Assembly (NCBI GenBank): GCA_934140575.1
Contig: CAKPBJ010000004.1
Location: 1 to 64,000 of the forward strand
Length of the DNA: 64,000 nt
From: an uncultured Bacilli bacterium
GTDB lineage: Bacteria; Bacillota_I; Bacilli_A; RF39; UBA660
Reading direction: 5' to 3'
The translations under genes and the position numbers were made by a program. Under the pieces are notes generated by a model. That model had not been told where the DNA came from and ran no database searches. It saw only the letters and a list, made by a program, of their open reading frames with translations. The stretch's first letter is position 1. The number at the start of each line of letters is the position of its first letter. Shown here one piece after another: positions 1 through 7,142 of this stretch.

Positions 1-47
<47 letters not shown>

Positions 48-142
48 TTTATTTTATTTTAGTTTGTTTCAATTTTTTCCTAGCTACTCAAAATTGACGT
101 TTTGCTTAGTTTTCAAAGATCATTGTGCTTTTCACAAGCAAC
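48..142 (-). promoter_or_regulatory. rRNA operon leader with boxA-like element
   Basis: Transcribed leader between the proximal rrn promoter and 16S. On the minus strand it carries TGATCTTTGAAAACT (108-122), the element usual in Bacillota rRNA leaders and resembling a boxA/processing signal, preceded by a small hairpin TTGTG-AAAAG-CACAA (about 126-140). Its role in antitermination or RNase processing is inferred from other Bacillota. Confidence 0.65.
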
Positions 143-148
143 GTTATT

Positions 149-177
149 AATATATCAAACGTAGATTATAAAGTCAA
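149..177 (-). promoter_or_regulatory. rrn promoter, proximal
   Basis: Minus strand -35 TTGACT (172-177), 17-base spacer, -10 TATATT (149-154): a near-consensus sigma-A promoter placed about 100 bases before 16S, right for an rRNA operon. Confidence 0.85.
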
Positions 178-241
178 GCACTTTTTTAATTTTTTTTATT
201 TTTTGTTTTTTTCACTTGGCTTATTTCCGCGTTCTGTTAAT

Positions 242-269
242 ATTATATTCATAAATTTCTTTTTGTAAA
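242..269 (-). promoter_or_regulatory. rrn promoter, distal (tandem)
   Basis: Minus strand -35 TTTACA (264-269), 16-base spacer, -10 TATAAT (242-247). It lies about 95 bases upstream of the proximal promoter, giving the tandem arrangement common for rRNA operons. The stretch from 270 to 462, up to the DUF402 gene, is plain AT-rich DNA in which I see no gene or clear hairpin. Confidence 0.7.
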
Positions 270-462
270 GACTTTTTTTAAAATTTTTTATTTTTTTGCT
301 TTTTTCTTAATTATAAAAGTAAACTCAGCCTTAAAAACTAATAAATATTGCATTTACCTGTTTAAAACTAAAAATTGTATTTACATTTGAACTTTTTTAG
401 TTTTACATTGTTTATGTTAAAATTCACAATAAAATCTAGTAAAAAAAAAGAAAAAAAGTTTT

Positions 463-1002
463 CTAATTTTTTTTCAATTTGCTATACATGTCACAATAAT
501 ATTCTACTGTTCCTGGTTTAAATGCTCCTTCTTTTTTTCTGACTGTATCAATTAAATGCGTCAATTCAGATTTTAGGATTTTATCAATGGACTCAGGATA
601 ATTCATTAAATTCTTGTGATATTTATATTCTCCTCTATCAAGTACTTTAAAACTTCCGTCTGGAAACACACGTAAATCTAAATCATAATCTATATATTTA
701 ATTGTACCTTCTTCAATAATAAATGGGGAGGCAATATTGCAATAGTAATAGATTCCTGTTTTTTTATATTGTCCAATTATGTTGTACCAGTCTTTATAAA
801 AGAAGTATAGTACTGCAGGTTCTTTAGTTCTCCATGTACGACCATCTGATTCTGTTACTTTAGTTTTTTCATTTCCAAATATTAAATAGTTATCGTGAAC
901 TTCTAAAAGAACTGCTTCATCCCATGATCTATGGATTTTCCCATCATGTTTATAGCCGTGAATTTCATACTTTTTTCCAATTTCCAATTTTTCAATATTC
1001 AT
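463..1002 (-). CDS. DUF402 family protein, probable nucleoside tri-/diphosphatase (Ntdp-like)
   Basis: 179 residues, close to the usual length of the YgaC/Ntdp (SA1684) group of DUF402 proteins, which are soluble nucleotide phosphatases using carboxylate-bound divalent metal. The N-terminal half shows HRSWDEAVLLE, and the core shows GIYYYCNIASPF followed by YIDYDLDLRVFPDG, the aromatic-rich segment and Asp cluster expected for metal binding in this family. The C-terminal third is helical and charged. It stands alone between the rRNA promoters and a DUF308 gene, on the same strand as both. Family assignment is firm; the exact nucleotide substrate is inferred from staphylococcal and Bacillus relatives. 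Confidence 0.85.
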   Translation of the reverse strand: MNIEKLEIGKKYEIHGYKHDGKIHRSWDEAVLLEVHDNYLIFGNEKTKVTESDGRTWRTKEPAVLYFFYKDWYNIIGQYKKTGIYYYCNIASPFIIEEGTIKYIDYDLDLRVFPDGSFKVLDRGEYKYHKNLMNYPESIDKILKSELTHLIDTVRKKEGAFKPGTVEYYCDMYSKLKKN

Positions 1003-1114
1003 TTATTTACCTCGTCTTTGTTTATTATACATTTTTTTTTGTTTTTTTTCAAATAAACTATTGTATAAAAAAATAGTAAATTATGATGTATTTACTATTT
1101 TCATTATTTCTTAT

Positions 1115-1288
1115 CTATTTTTTATTTAGTGTTTGAACTCCAAAGAACGCAACAACAATTAATATTCCTAATATAAGTGTACCAACCCATACATTATCTA
1201 ATTTATCTGCTGCCAAAGCATTTAATTTATCATTCCAATCGTTCAATGTGTCCATAATACCTAAAATCAGTGGATAAAAATTTTGCAT
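1115..1288 (-). CDS. small membrane protein (57 aa), translationally coupled to the DUF308 gene
   Basis: A short ORF starting MQNFYPLILGIMDTLNDW and ending in VQTLNKK. It has an amphipathic N-terminal part, a hydrophilic middle (WNDKLNALAADKLDN) and one strongly hydrophobic C-terminal segment (VGTLILGILIVVAFFGV), so probably a single-pass membrane protein. Its ATG overlaps the stop of the upstream DUF308 gene as TAATG, and AAGGAG sits just upstream inside that gene, which argues that it is truly translated. No family recognised. A function together with the DUF308 protein is inference from coupling only. Confidence 0.65.
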   Translation of the reverse strand: MQNFYPLILGIMDTLNDWNDKLNALAADKLDNVWVGTLILGILIVVAFFGVQTLNKK

Positions 1289-1935
1289 TATTTTTTCTCC
1301 TTCTTATTTTTTTTTGTCGATTTTTTTCTTTTTTTATCAGTTTTATCATCAATTATTTCAGCGTCTGTTATTGTTTCTTCGACAGCTTCATGTAGCTGTT
1401 TTACTGTACTTCTGATTGAAATAGTCGAAATTATATCTAATACGGAATAAATTAAAATTAAAATTCCTACAATTCTTGTAATTAAAATTGCCCCACTGAA
1501 TGGGTTAAAAATTAAGATTATTCCACAAACTGTAGTTATTAATGCTAAAATCATCGTTGACTTCCATAAGTTATTTTGATTTTCCTTTAACTCCATACTA
1601 TATTGTAATTTTGTGGCACTATTAATAATTATGACTATTCCTATAACGAAGGGAATAATACTTGCTATTGCTTGAGGATTTTTTATTACTACAATTCCTA
1701 ATACTATACAGACGACTGAGTAAATTATATCAAGTTCACTTCTTGTATCTTCTTTAAAGTTTTTTATATATCTTAAACCTGCGACAACTCCTACCATAAT
1801 TATTACTGCTGCAATTACATAAGATATTGATACTATAGTTACTTCTGATTGAAATATTAAAAGTAATCCTAATATTATTAGTGCTATTGAATTTAATAAT
1901 GATGATTTAAATATTTTTTCCATAAATTTATTCAT
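1288..1935 (-). CDS. DUF308 (HdeD-like) multi-pass membrane protein
   Basis: 215 residues with about six hydrophobic helices: residues ~14-30, ~36-55, ~70-86, ~91-108, ~127-144 and ~150-170, in the paired-helix repeat pattern of DUF308/HdeD proteins. The C-terminal tail (~172-215) is cytoplasmic-looking, first acidic (EETITDAEIIDD) then a run of lysines. Function in Bacillota is unknown; E. coli HdeD is linked to acid tolerance, which should not be carried over. Stop overlaps the start of the small downstream membrane protein; gpsA lies 44 bases upstream on the same strand. Confidence 0.8.
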   Translation of the reverse strand: MNKFMEKIFKSSLLNSIALIILGLLLIFQSEVTIVSISYVIAAVIIMVGVVAGLRYIKNFKEDTRSELDIIYSVVCIVLGIVVIKNPQAIASIIPFVIGIVIIINSATKLQYSMELKENQNNLWKSTMILALITTVCGIILIFNPFSGAILITRIVGILILIYSVLDIISTISIRSTVKQLHEAVEETITDAEIIDDKTDKKRKKSTKKNKKEKK

Positions 1936-1979
1936 GTGTACCTCCTACGATATTAAGTATATCATATGTTTTTATTTTT

Positions 1980-2954
1980 TTAAGATTTATATACTAAAAA
2001 TAAAAGCAATAAATTAGGATCTTTTCCATTCACGACTATTTCGTAAATTAAATCAATTATTGGGATAGTAACTTGTTTGTTCTTTAGTAATTGATATATT
2101 GACTCTAATGTATAATATCCTTCAACAGTTGTTGTATTTAAGTATTCTTCTATTTTTTCTCTGGTTGGATTTTCGCCTATTAATTTACCAAAACTAAAAT
2201 TTCTACTTTTTGTAGATGTACAAGTTAATAGTAAATCTCCTATTCCAGCAAATGATGTAACTGTTCTTTTATCACAGTCAAATGCACTTAATATATTTTG
2301 CATATCATGTACAGCTTCTGTTAATAACATTGCTTTTGTAGATTCATTGGCTTTCAATCCTTCAAGAATACCAGCTGCTAGGGCTATAACGTTTTTTATA
2401 GAGCCACATACTTCAACCCCAATTATATCTGTTGTGTCTCGTAATTTTATATAATTATTCTGTAGGGCCTGGCGAGTAATTAAAATAGTCTCAGGTGTTT
2501 TGCTTGCTACTGATAGACCAGCTGGCATTTTTGTAACTAAATCAGTCGCAAATGTTGGACCACTAATTACAGCAACATTTTTGGTATTTAACTTTTTCTC
2601 TATAATTTCACTTATGAACAATCCTGTTCCTTGCTCTATACCTTTTGTTGCTATTAATATATGATTCCCTTCTATATATGGCGCCAATTCATCGCATAAA
2701 GAGCTTACAAATGCTGCGGGTATAGCAATTATTAGTAAATCTTTATCTTTTACTGTTTCACTAATACTTGATGTTATTTTTACATTTTTATCTAATTTGT
2801 AATTTGGTAGTTTAGCGTTGTTGCATCTAGTTTTTTGTAATTCTTCTTTTTCACTTTCTATTTTTGTCCACATTGTAACTTCGTGATTGTTGTGTGTGAG
2901 AATGCTGCATAACGCAATCCCATATGCTCCTGTTCCAAATAATCCTACTTTCAT
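1980..2954 (-). CDS. gpsA: glycerol-3-phosphate dehydrogenase [NAD(P)+]
   Basis: 324 residues, near the family length (~330). N-terminal Rossmann motif GLFGTGAYGIAL (residues 4-15), then the family blocks IAIPAAFV, ATKGIE, SGPTFA and the catalytic-domain stretch GVEVCGSIKNVIALAAGI with its conserved Lys. GIGDLLLTCTS is also typical. It reduces dihydroxyacetone phosphate to sn-glycerol 3-phosphate, the entry to phospholipid synthesis. The start has AGGAG seven bases upstream. The gene follows the DUF3048 gene by 10 bases, so the two are probably cotranscribed. Very secure. Confidence 0.97.
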   Translation of the reverse strand: MKVGLFGTGAYGIALCSILTHNNHEVTMWTKIESEKEELQKTRCNNAKLPNYKLDKNVKITSSISETVKDKDLLIIAIPAAFVSSLCDELAPYIEGNHILIATKGIEQGTGLFISEIIEKKLNTKNVAVISGPTFATDLVTKMPAGLSVASKTPETILITRQALQNNYIKLRDTTDIIGVEVCGSIKNVIALAAGILEGLKANESTKAMLLTEAVHDMQNILSAFDCDKRTVTSFAGIGDLLLTCTSTKSRNFSFGKLIGENPTREKIEEYLNTTTVEGYYTLESIYQLLKNKQVTIPIIDLIYEIVVNGKDPNLLLLFLVYKS

Positions 2955-2964
2955 TTAACTTCTC

Positions 2965-4062
2965 CTATCCTATTGTTATATTACTGGTTGTTGGAACTAT
3001 TTGTATAAATGTGTTTCCATCATTTAATACTATTTCCTTACCATTTTTATATGTATATTTAGTTTTAGCACTTCTTGATGTTTTTGTCCAGTTTATTGGA
3101 AGTGCATAACCATCTGTTATTATGTATCCTGTTCCATAACCTACCGTATCAAGGTCTTGTCGACCATATGAATCTAAAGTTTTATTATTTACTCTTTCAA
3201 TAATTATGTTTTTATAATGAAGTTGTTTATTAGTTAATTTGTCAATATGGGCTTCTTCATTCATAAATCTTAAATAATATTTATTTTCAGCATCATATTT
3301 ATAGCTTCTTGTCTGATGGTTGGAATATTGCATTGAAATGTTGTTAGCAGTCAGTAAATTTGTTTCGGTTGTATTACTTTCTGATGACTGTTTTTTTTCT
3401 TGATAATGTTTTAATGATATTTCATCTGCATCATATTTTAATAATTGCCATTTAGAAGAAGTCTTTTGATATTTTTTTGTTAATGCATAACTTCGAAGAT
3501 TTTCTGTTGATGTGAAAACATTATGTGGAGCTTTTATATACTTATCACGCCAATATGGAGTATCATCAGTTAACCCGTTTATGTTATTTACGTTTAGTTG
3601 TTGAATATCATTTTCTGCATATGTACTCCAACCATAATGAGCATAAATTGCATCACTTTCTAATGCATAATCCAAAAAGTAATGTCTTGAACTTCTAACT
3701 GGACCAATTAATTCTACTTTTCTATCTTTATATATTGCCATTATTCTTGTTAATCCGCCTTCAACAATTATTTCATAATTTAAATATGATTCTTGTAAAC
3801 CTGCATGATTATTGTTTCCCACATTATTATCAATCATTATAGCAATTGGTCTTTCAGTACTATTTGTATCAAAAATAGTTAATTCTTTTTGTGCCTCATT
3901 GTTTATTACTTTATTTATTAACTTATTTGGCTTGTTATTAAATATTGTCATAAAATAAATTGTAAATAAAAGTAGAGATAAAAGTGTCAGTGTTGTAGAT
4001 GCCAAGATGAGTTTTTTATTTTTCTTTTTTCTTTTTCCTTTATGTTTTTTTGTAGAGCTCAT
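2965..4062 (-). CDS. DUF3048 (YerB-like) membrane-anchored protein
   Basis: About 365 residues from the ATG at 4062, chosen because the AAAGGAG at 4071-4077 is 8 bases from it and too close to the in-frame codons upstream. The N-terminus is very basic (KKHKGKRKKKNKK) and followed by one transmembrane helix (~20-40), so the bulk is extracellular. The family signature is clear: RPIAIMIDNN, EGGLTRIMAIY, GPVRSSRHYFLDYA and YAHYGWS. DUF3048 proteins (B. subtilis YerB, a lipoprotein) have no proven function. Here the anchor is an uncleaved helix, with no lipobox Cys. Probably in an operon with gpsA. Confidence 0.85.
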   Translation of the reverse strand: MSSTKKHKGKRKKKNKKLILASTTLTLLSLLLFTIYFMTIFNNKPNKLINKVINNEAQKELTIFDTNSTERPIAIMIDNNVGNNNHAGLQESYLNYEIIVEGGLTRIMAIYKDRKVELIGPVRSSRHYFLDYALESDAIYAHYGWSTYAENDIQQLNVNNINGLTDDTPYWRDKYIKAPHNVFTSTENLRSYALTKKYQKTSSKWQLLKYDADEISLKHYQEKKQSSESNTTETNLLTANNISMQYSNHQTRSYKYDAENKYYLRFMNEEAHIDKLTNKQLHYKNIIIERVNNKTLDSYGRQDLDTVGYGTGYIITDGYALPINWTKTSRSAKTKYTYKNGKEIVLNDGNTFIQIVPTTSNITIG

Positions 4063-4168
4063 TAGCATCACTCCTTTATATATACTTTTATTTTATCATT
4101 AATTATTAGATATTTTTAAACAAATTTATACTTTTTGTGTTAATTACTGTTAAATACTTTTTAATCTT

Positions 4169-4197
4169 TTGACTTTAAAATTTATTTTATATATACT
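4169..4197 (+). promoter_or_regulatory. promoter of the LysM protein gene
   Basis: TTGACT (4169-4174), 17-base spacer, TATACT (4192-4197), 19 bases before the TTG start. Good sigma-A type. Confidence 0.75.
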
Positions 4198-4216
4198 TTA
4201 ATTATGAGGTGATATT

Positions 4217-4996
4217 TTGATTAACGAACAATTGAATAATATGTTTTTTGAAAGTTCTACAAGTATTGGAATCGATAAAATTAATGATTTAAATATTATA
4301 ATTAATGATAGTGATTGTAGCGATTCATTTATTACAGATGTATGTGAAAATTTGGAAAATTCTGGATTAGCATTTAGTTTAACTCAAAATTCAGAAGATA
4401 TTAACTATGATGGTAGTATTATTATTACATTAGATCAGCAGTATAGTTCTGGAAATGATACAGTAATTTTTGGTCCACATAGTAATACTAGATTAGGTCA
4501 TTCTGATGCTCTTACTATATCTATGAAAGCAGCTTTAGAAAAAAATGATATATCTGTTGGCAATATTTTATGTGGTCAAGTTGGTTTTATAGAGGATGAT
4601 AATGGTAAAGTTTCTTCAACTAAACCAACTAGTACTGAGAAAGCTCTTGATGAAAATAATGATGCAAGTTTTGTAACAATTTCATTCGGTACTGGAAATT
4701 TAGGAACAACACAAGTGTCTAAAAGTATTCTTGAGGGATTAGCTAGATATGTATATTATATTTCTAATTACGATACTGGAAGTGATTTAATCTATAGGGC
4801 AAATTCAAATGATAAGTTAGAAGAAGTGGCTAAATATTTTAATAGTGATTCTAAATCATTAAAGAGTTTCAATAAGTTTAAAAATGATAGATTTATAGAT
4901 TCTCAAACTGTAATCAATCCAAGTGTTGAAAATATTGATGCTTTTAATAAAGATTTTGAAATTACTATAAGTATGTCTTCTGAGAAGAGCTATTAA
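4217..4996 (+). CDS. LysM-domain protein with amidase-like N-terminal region, no signal peptide
   Basis: 259 residues from a TTG start, supported by GAGGTGAT a few bases upstream; no in-frame ATG fits. Residues ~193-235 match a LysM peptidoglycan-binding module (NDKLEEVAKYFNSDSKSLKSFN then TVINP). The N-terminal ~170 residues have alternating strands and helices that recall an Amidase_3 fold, including a C-terminal helix (SKSILEGLARYVYYIS) at the right place. However, the GHGG zinc motif and the catalytic Glu are absent, so it would be catalytically dead. This similarity is my inference; only LysM is reasonably sure. No signal peptide or membrane helix is visible, unusual for a wall-binding protein unless it acts in a forespore/mother-cell setting. 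Confidence 0.6.
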   Translation: MINEQLNNMFFESSTSIGIDKINDLNIIINDSDCSDSFITDVCENLENSGLAFSLTQNSEDINYDGSIIITLDQQYSSGNDTVIFGPHSNTRLGHSDALTISMKAALEKNDISVGNILCGQVGFIEDDNGKVSSTKPTSTEKALDENNDASFVTISFGTGNLGTTQVSKSILEGLARYVYYISNYDTGSDLIYRANSNDKLEEVAKYFNSDSKSLKSFNKFKNDRFIDSQTVINPSVENIDAFNKDFEITISMSSEKSY

Positions 4997-5010
4997 ATTA
5001 TATTTTATTG

Positions 5011-5039
5011 TTGAAACACAATTTTCTTTGTGATATAAT
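5011..5039 (+). promoter_or_regulatory. promoter of tRNA-Trp
   Basis: TTGAAA (5011-5016), 17-base spacer ending in an extended TGA, TATAAT (5034-5039), 31 bases before the tRNA. Near-perfect consensus. Confidence 0.88.
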
Positions 5040-5069
5040 CGAATTGTTCAAGTTTATTGGACAATTTTT

Positions 5070-5143
5070 AGGGGATTAGTTAAATGGTATAATAATGGTC
5101 TCCAAAACCACTGTTGGGAGTTCGATTCTCTCATCCCCTGCCA
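5070..5143 (+). tRNA. tRNA-Trp (anticodon CCA)
   Basis: 74 bases. Acceptor stem AGGGGAT/ATCCCCT, discriminator G and encoded 3' CCA. Anticodon arm TGGT-CTCCAAA-ACCA gives anticodon CCA, and the T loop TTCGATT is normal. It reads UGG only, consistent with UGA remaining a stop. Own promoter and own terminator make it a single-gene unit. Confidence 0.97.
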
Positions 5144-5154
5144 TTTAGAATATT

Positions 5155-5184
5155 AAAGCAACCTTTTGTGGGTTGCTTTTTTTA
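5155..5184 (+). terminator. terminator of tRNA-Trp
   Basis: Perfect 9-bp stem AAAGCAACC / GGTTGCTTT with a 7-base loop followed by a T run, 11 bases after the tRNA. Confidence 0.9.
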
Positions 5185-5218
5185 TTTATTATATAATTAG
5201 ATATAATTTTCTATATAT

Positions 5219-5259
5219 AAAAACATCTTTCAGCTTTTAAACTGAAAAATGTTTTTTTT
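5219..5259 (-). terminator. terminator of the DUF4190-like gene
   Basis: Inverted repeat AAACATCTTTCAG / CTGAAAAATGTTT (one G-U/mismatch), with T runs on both sides, so it may work in either direction. It begins within the stop codon of the minus-strand gene. Confidence 0.7.
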
Positions 5260-5866
5260 AATACAATGAAGCTTTTACAATTTTAAATGTTGCAGCTTTC
5301 ATTGCTTCTAATTTTCCAGAATCTACATATGTAAATATTTCAAAATCTTGACTTTGATTTGAACCTAAATCATTTACATAAATTGTATCCTGGTCTATTC
5401 TACTTCCATCTGATGATACTGCTTCTATTGTAATGCTATAAGATTGTTGTTCTTTATCTTTATTTGTAACTTTTACTACAAGTTTGCTATCAACAAAACC
5501 ATACTCATCAGTTGTACCTTCGAAGTTCCCGATATTTACATCAATCTTTTTTAATACATCTTCAGTATTATTTCCAGTGGCTGTATCTAAATCTTTTGAA
5601 ACATCATCAAGTGCTTTTGACCAACTACTTTGTAAAGACAATGTTATCACTACTGATAATATTCCCAAAACAAGAGCTGCTATAGCCTTTCCTTTGCTTG
5701 CTTTTTTTATTAATGAAATTAGCCCAAAAATAACTGCTAAAACTCCCAAAAAAAACGAAGCATTATTTAAAATTGGAATAAAACTTAAGCAAATACCTAT
5801 TATTCCTAGAACTAGTCCAGCTGTTCCAAAACCGCTTTTTTTTGTTTCAACTTTTTCTTTATCCAT
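5258..5866 (-). CDS. DUF4190-like membrane protein with C-terminal FxLYD-type domain
   Basis: 202 residues. A short basic N-terminus is followed by Gly-rich helices at ~14-34, ~36-53 and ~59-80 (SGFGTAGLVLGIIGICLS and GKAIAALVLGILSVVITLSL), the DUF4190 pattern. Residues ~105-200 form an all-beta region (VDSKLVVKVTNKDKEQQSYSI then GSNQSQDFEIFTYV) like the FxLYD/DUF4352 beta-sandwich folds of Gram-positive surface proteins. Likely an extracytoplasmic domain on a membrane anchor; function unknown. Start has AAGGAG upstream. Divergent from the XRE regulator at 5977, whose upstream repeats lie in the shared intergenic region. Confidence 0.65.
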   Translation of the reverse strand: MDKEKVETKKSGFGTAGLVLGIIGICLSFIPILNNASFFLGVLAVIFGLISLIKKASKGKAIAALVLGILSVVITLSLQSSWSKALDDVSKDLDTATGNNTEDVLKKIDVNIGNFEGTTDEYGFVDSKLVVKVTNKDKEQQSYSITIEAVSSDGSRIDQDTIYVNDLGSNQSQDFEIFTYVDSGKLEAMKAATFKIVKASLY

Positions 5867-5907
5867 AAAATTACTCCTTTCTATTTTTATGTTATCATAA
5901 TTAATTC

Positions 5908-5945
5908 TTGCAGTAAATAGTTCATGTGAATATTTTGCAGTAAAT
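5908..5945 (+). repeat. pair of direct repeats upstream of the XRE gene
   Basis: TTGCAGTAAAT occurs at 5908-5918 and again at 5935-5945, 27 bases apart, in the 110-base divergent region. The second copy overlaps a possible promoter (TTGCAG, 16 bases, TATAAA) for the XRE gene. A binding site for the XRE protein is a reasonable inference; it is not shown. Confidence 0.5.
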
Positions 5946-5976
5946 CATATCATACCTATAAATGAGAGGTGTGAAA

Positions 5977-6261
5977 ATGACTAAGATTGAATTTGACAAT
6001 TTAAAAGATTTACTTATTTTTAATATTAAGTATTATAGATATTTAAATAATTATTCTCAAGAAAAGCTTGCAGAATTAAGTAAACTAAGTCCTAGATATA
6101 TTACAGATGTTGAAAGAGGTCTTCATTGCCCTACAATTCCCAAAATTGAGAGCATTGCAAAATCTTTAAATATTGAACCTTATCAATTATTTGTAAATAT
6201 TGAAAGGAACTCTGAGATTGTTAATAAAATGAATCAAGGTAGACAATATAATCAAAAATAA
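5977..6261 (+). CDS. XRE-family helix-turn-helix regulator (small)
   Basis: 94 residues from ATG 5977, selected over the ATG at 5962 because the GAGAGGTG motif falls between them at correct spacing. Residues ~10-66 form a classic Cro/CI HTH (LNNYSQEKLAELSKLSPRYI then RGLHCPTIPKIESIAKSLNI). Only a short polar tail (~25 residues) follows, with no sensor domain. It probably binds DNA as a dimer; target unknown, with the flanking direct repeats as candidates. Followed by a strong hairpin terminator. Confidence 0.85.
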   Translation: MTKIEFDNLKDLLIFNIKYYRYLNNYSQEKLAELSKLSPRYITDVERGLHCPTIPKIESIAKSLNIEPYQLFVNIERNSEIVNKMNQGRQYNQK

Positions 6262-6305
6262 TATTTTATTAATATTGTCTTTTTAGAAAAACATTCTAAT
6301 TAAAA

Positions 6306-6335
6306 GAGAATTCAGTTTAGAATTCTCCTTTTTTT
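6306..6335 (+). terminator. terminator between convergent genes
   Basis: 8-bp perfect stem GAGAATTC / GAATTCTC with a 6-base loop, then CTTTTTTT on the plus strand. The minus-strand T tract is weaker, but it may serve the secreted-protein gene too. Confidence 0.85.
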
Positions 6336-6341
6336 ACTAAG

Positions 6342-7070
6342 CTATACAGCTATATCTACACCATTCATATTGTCATATACACTTGTTGCAGTTCCGTAGA
6401 ACGCAAATACTCCACCGTATCCAATTCTAGATACATTGAATTGTTGACTTACTGCTAGAGTTGTATTGCTCATTGCATGTTGGTAGCTTGCATATATATG
6501 TCCACCTTTTGTTGATACAAATGATTGATATAATGTTACATTTGAACCACTTGGTAATTTTACAGATGCTCCAAAACCATTTTTTTGTGTTTTTGTGCTA
6601 GTTGCACTTACAGTAGATGAAGATGAGGAAGAACGCGTTGTTATTGAACCACTTTTTGATACACCTGATAAGTATGCACCTATAACATCATAACTTCTGA
6701 TTGTTGGGCTATTAATCCATTTTACACTAATTGCAACTGTACAAAGACTATTACAAGAAGTAGCTATTTGTATACTTTTATTAGCGGTACTGTGATATGT
6801 TCCTCTTGTAGCTGGTTGAGCTTTTTCTTCAACTACTTTCTTTTCGATTTGTCCATCAAAGAAGTTCCCATTTGCATACATATTATATTCTTCTTGAGTA
6901 ACACCTTTAGGAAAGTCTTCATTATACATTTCTACAAAGAAATTATATTCTTTTTCAGTTAATGATACTCCATTACTACTAGTGTAATAAGCAGGTTCTT
7001 TGGCATTTACGTTACTTACACCAAATATTGCAAATACGGATATTATAGCAATCAATAATTTTTTTCTCAC
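6342..7070 (-). CDS. secreted protein of unknown function
   Basis: 242 residues from a GTG start with AAAGGAGG 8 bases upstream. Signal peptide: MRKKLLIAIISVFAIFGVSNVNA with probable cleavage after NVNA. Residues ~24-75 are helical and acidic and look like a propeptide; EKKVVEEKAQPATRG follows as a possible processing linker. The rest (~90-242) is rich in Ser, Thr and aromatic beta-strand patterns, with two Cys close together (ATSCNSLCTVA) that could form a disulfide. I do not recognise a family. The precursor-like layout would suit a secreted enzyme inhibitor or bacteriocin-like protein, but this is speculation. Confidence 0.6.
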   Translation of the reverse strand: MRKKLLIAIISVFAIFGVSNVNAKEPAYYTSSNGVSLTEKEYNFFVEMYNEDFPKGVTQEEYNMYANGNFFDGQIEKKVVEEKAQPATRGTYHSTANKSIQIATSCNSLCTVAISVKWINSPTIRSYDVIGAYLSGVSKSGSITTRSSSSSSTVSATSTKTQKNGFGASVKLPSGSNVTLYQSFVSTKGGHIYASYQHAMSNTTLAVSQQFNVSRIGYGGVFAFYGTATSVYDNMNGVDIAV

Positions 7071-7110
7071 TTCTTTTACCTCCTTTCGTACTTAATATAA
7101 AGCTCTTTTA

Positions 7111-7142
7111 ATAAAAAATAAAGCAAGTGTTAATTGCTCTAT
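7111..7142 (-). terminator. terminator of the XRE membrane regulator
   Basis: Minus strand AGAGCAA / TTGCTTT (one G-U) with a 7-base loop, then ATTTTTTATT. The stop codon of the gene lies in the stem. Confidence 0.75.

Noticed and set aside
5070..5143. UGA recoded as tryptophan, as in mycoplasmas
   Set aside because: Only a CCA-anticodon tRNA-Trp is seen, and several genes (truA, the first EcfA-like gene) end at TGA with no in-frame TGA inside the conserved genes.
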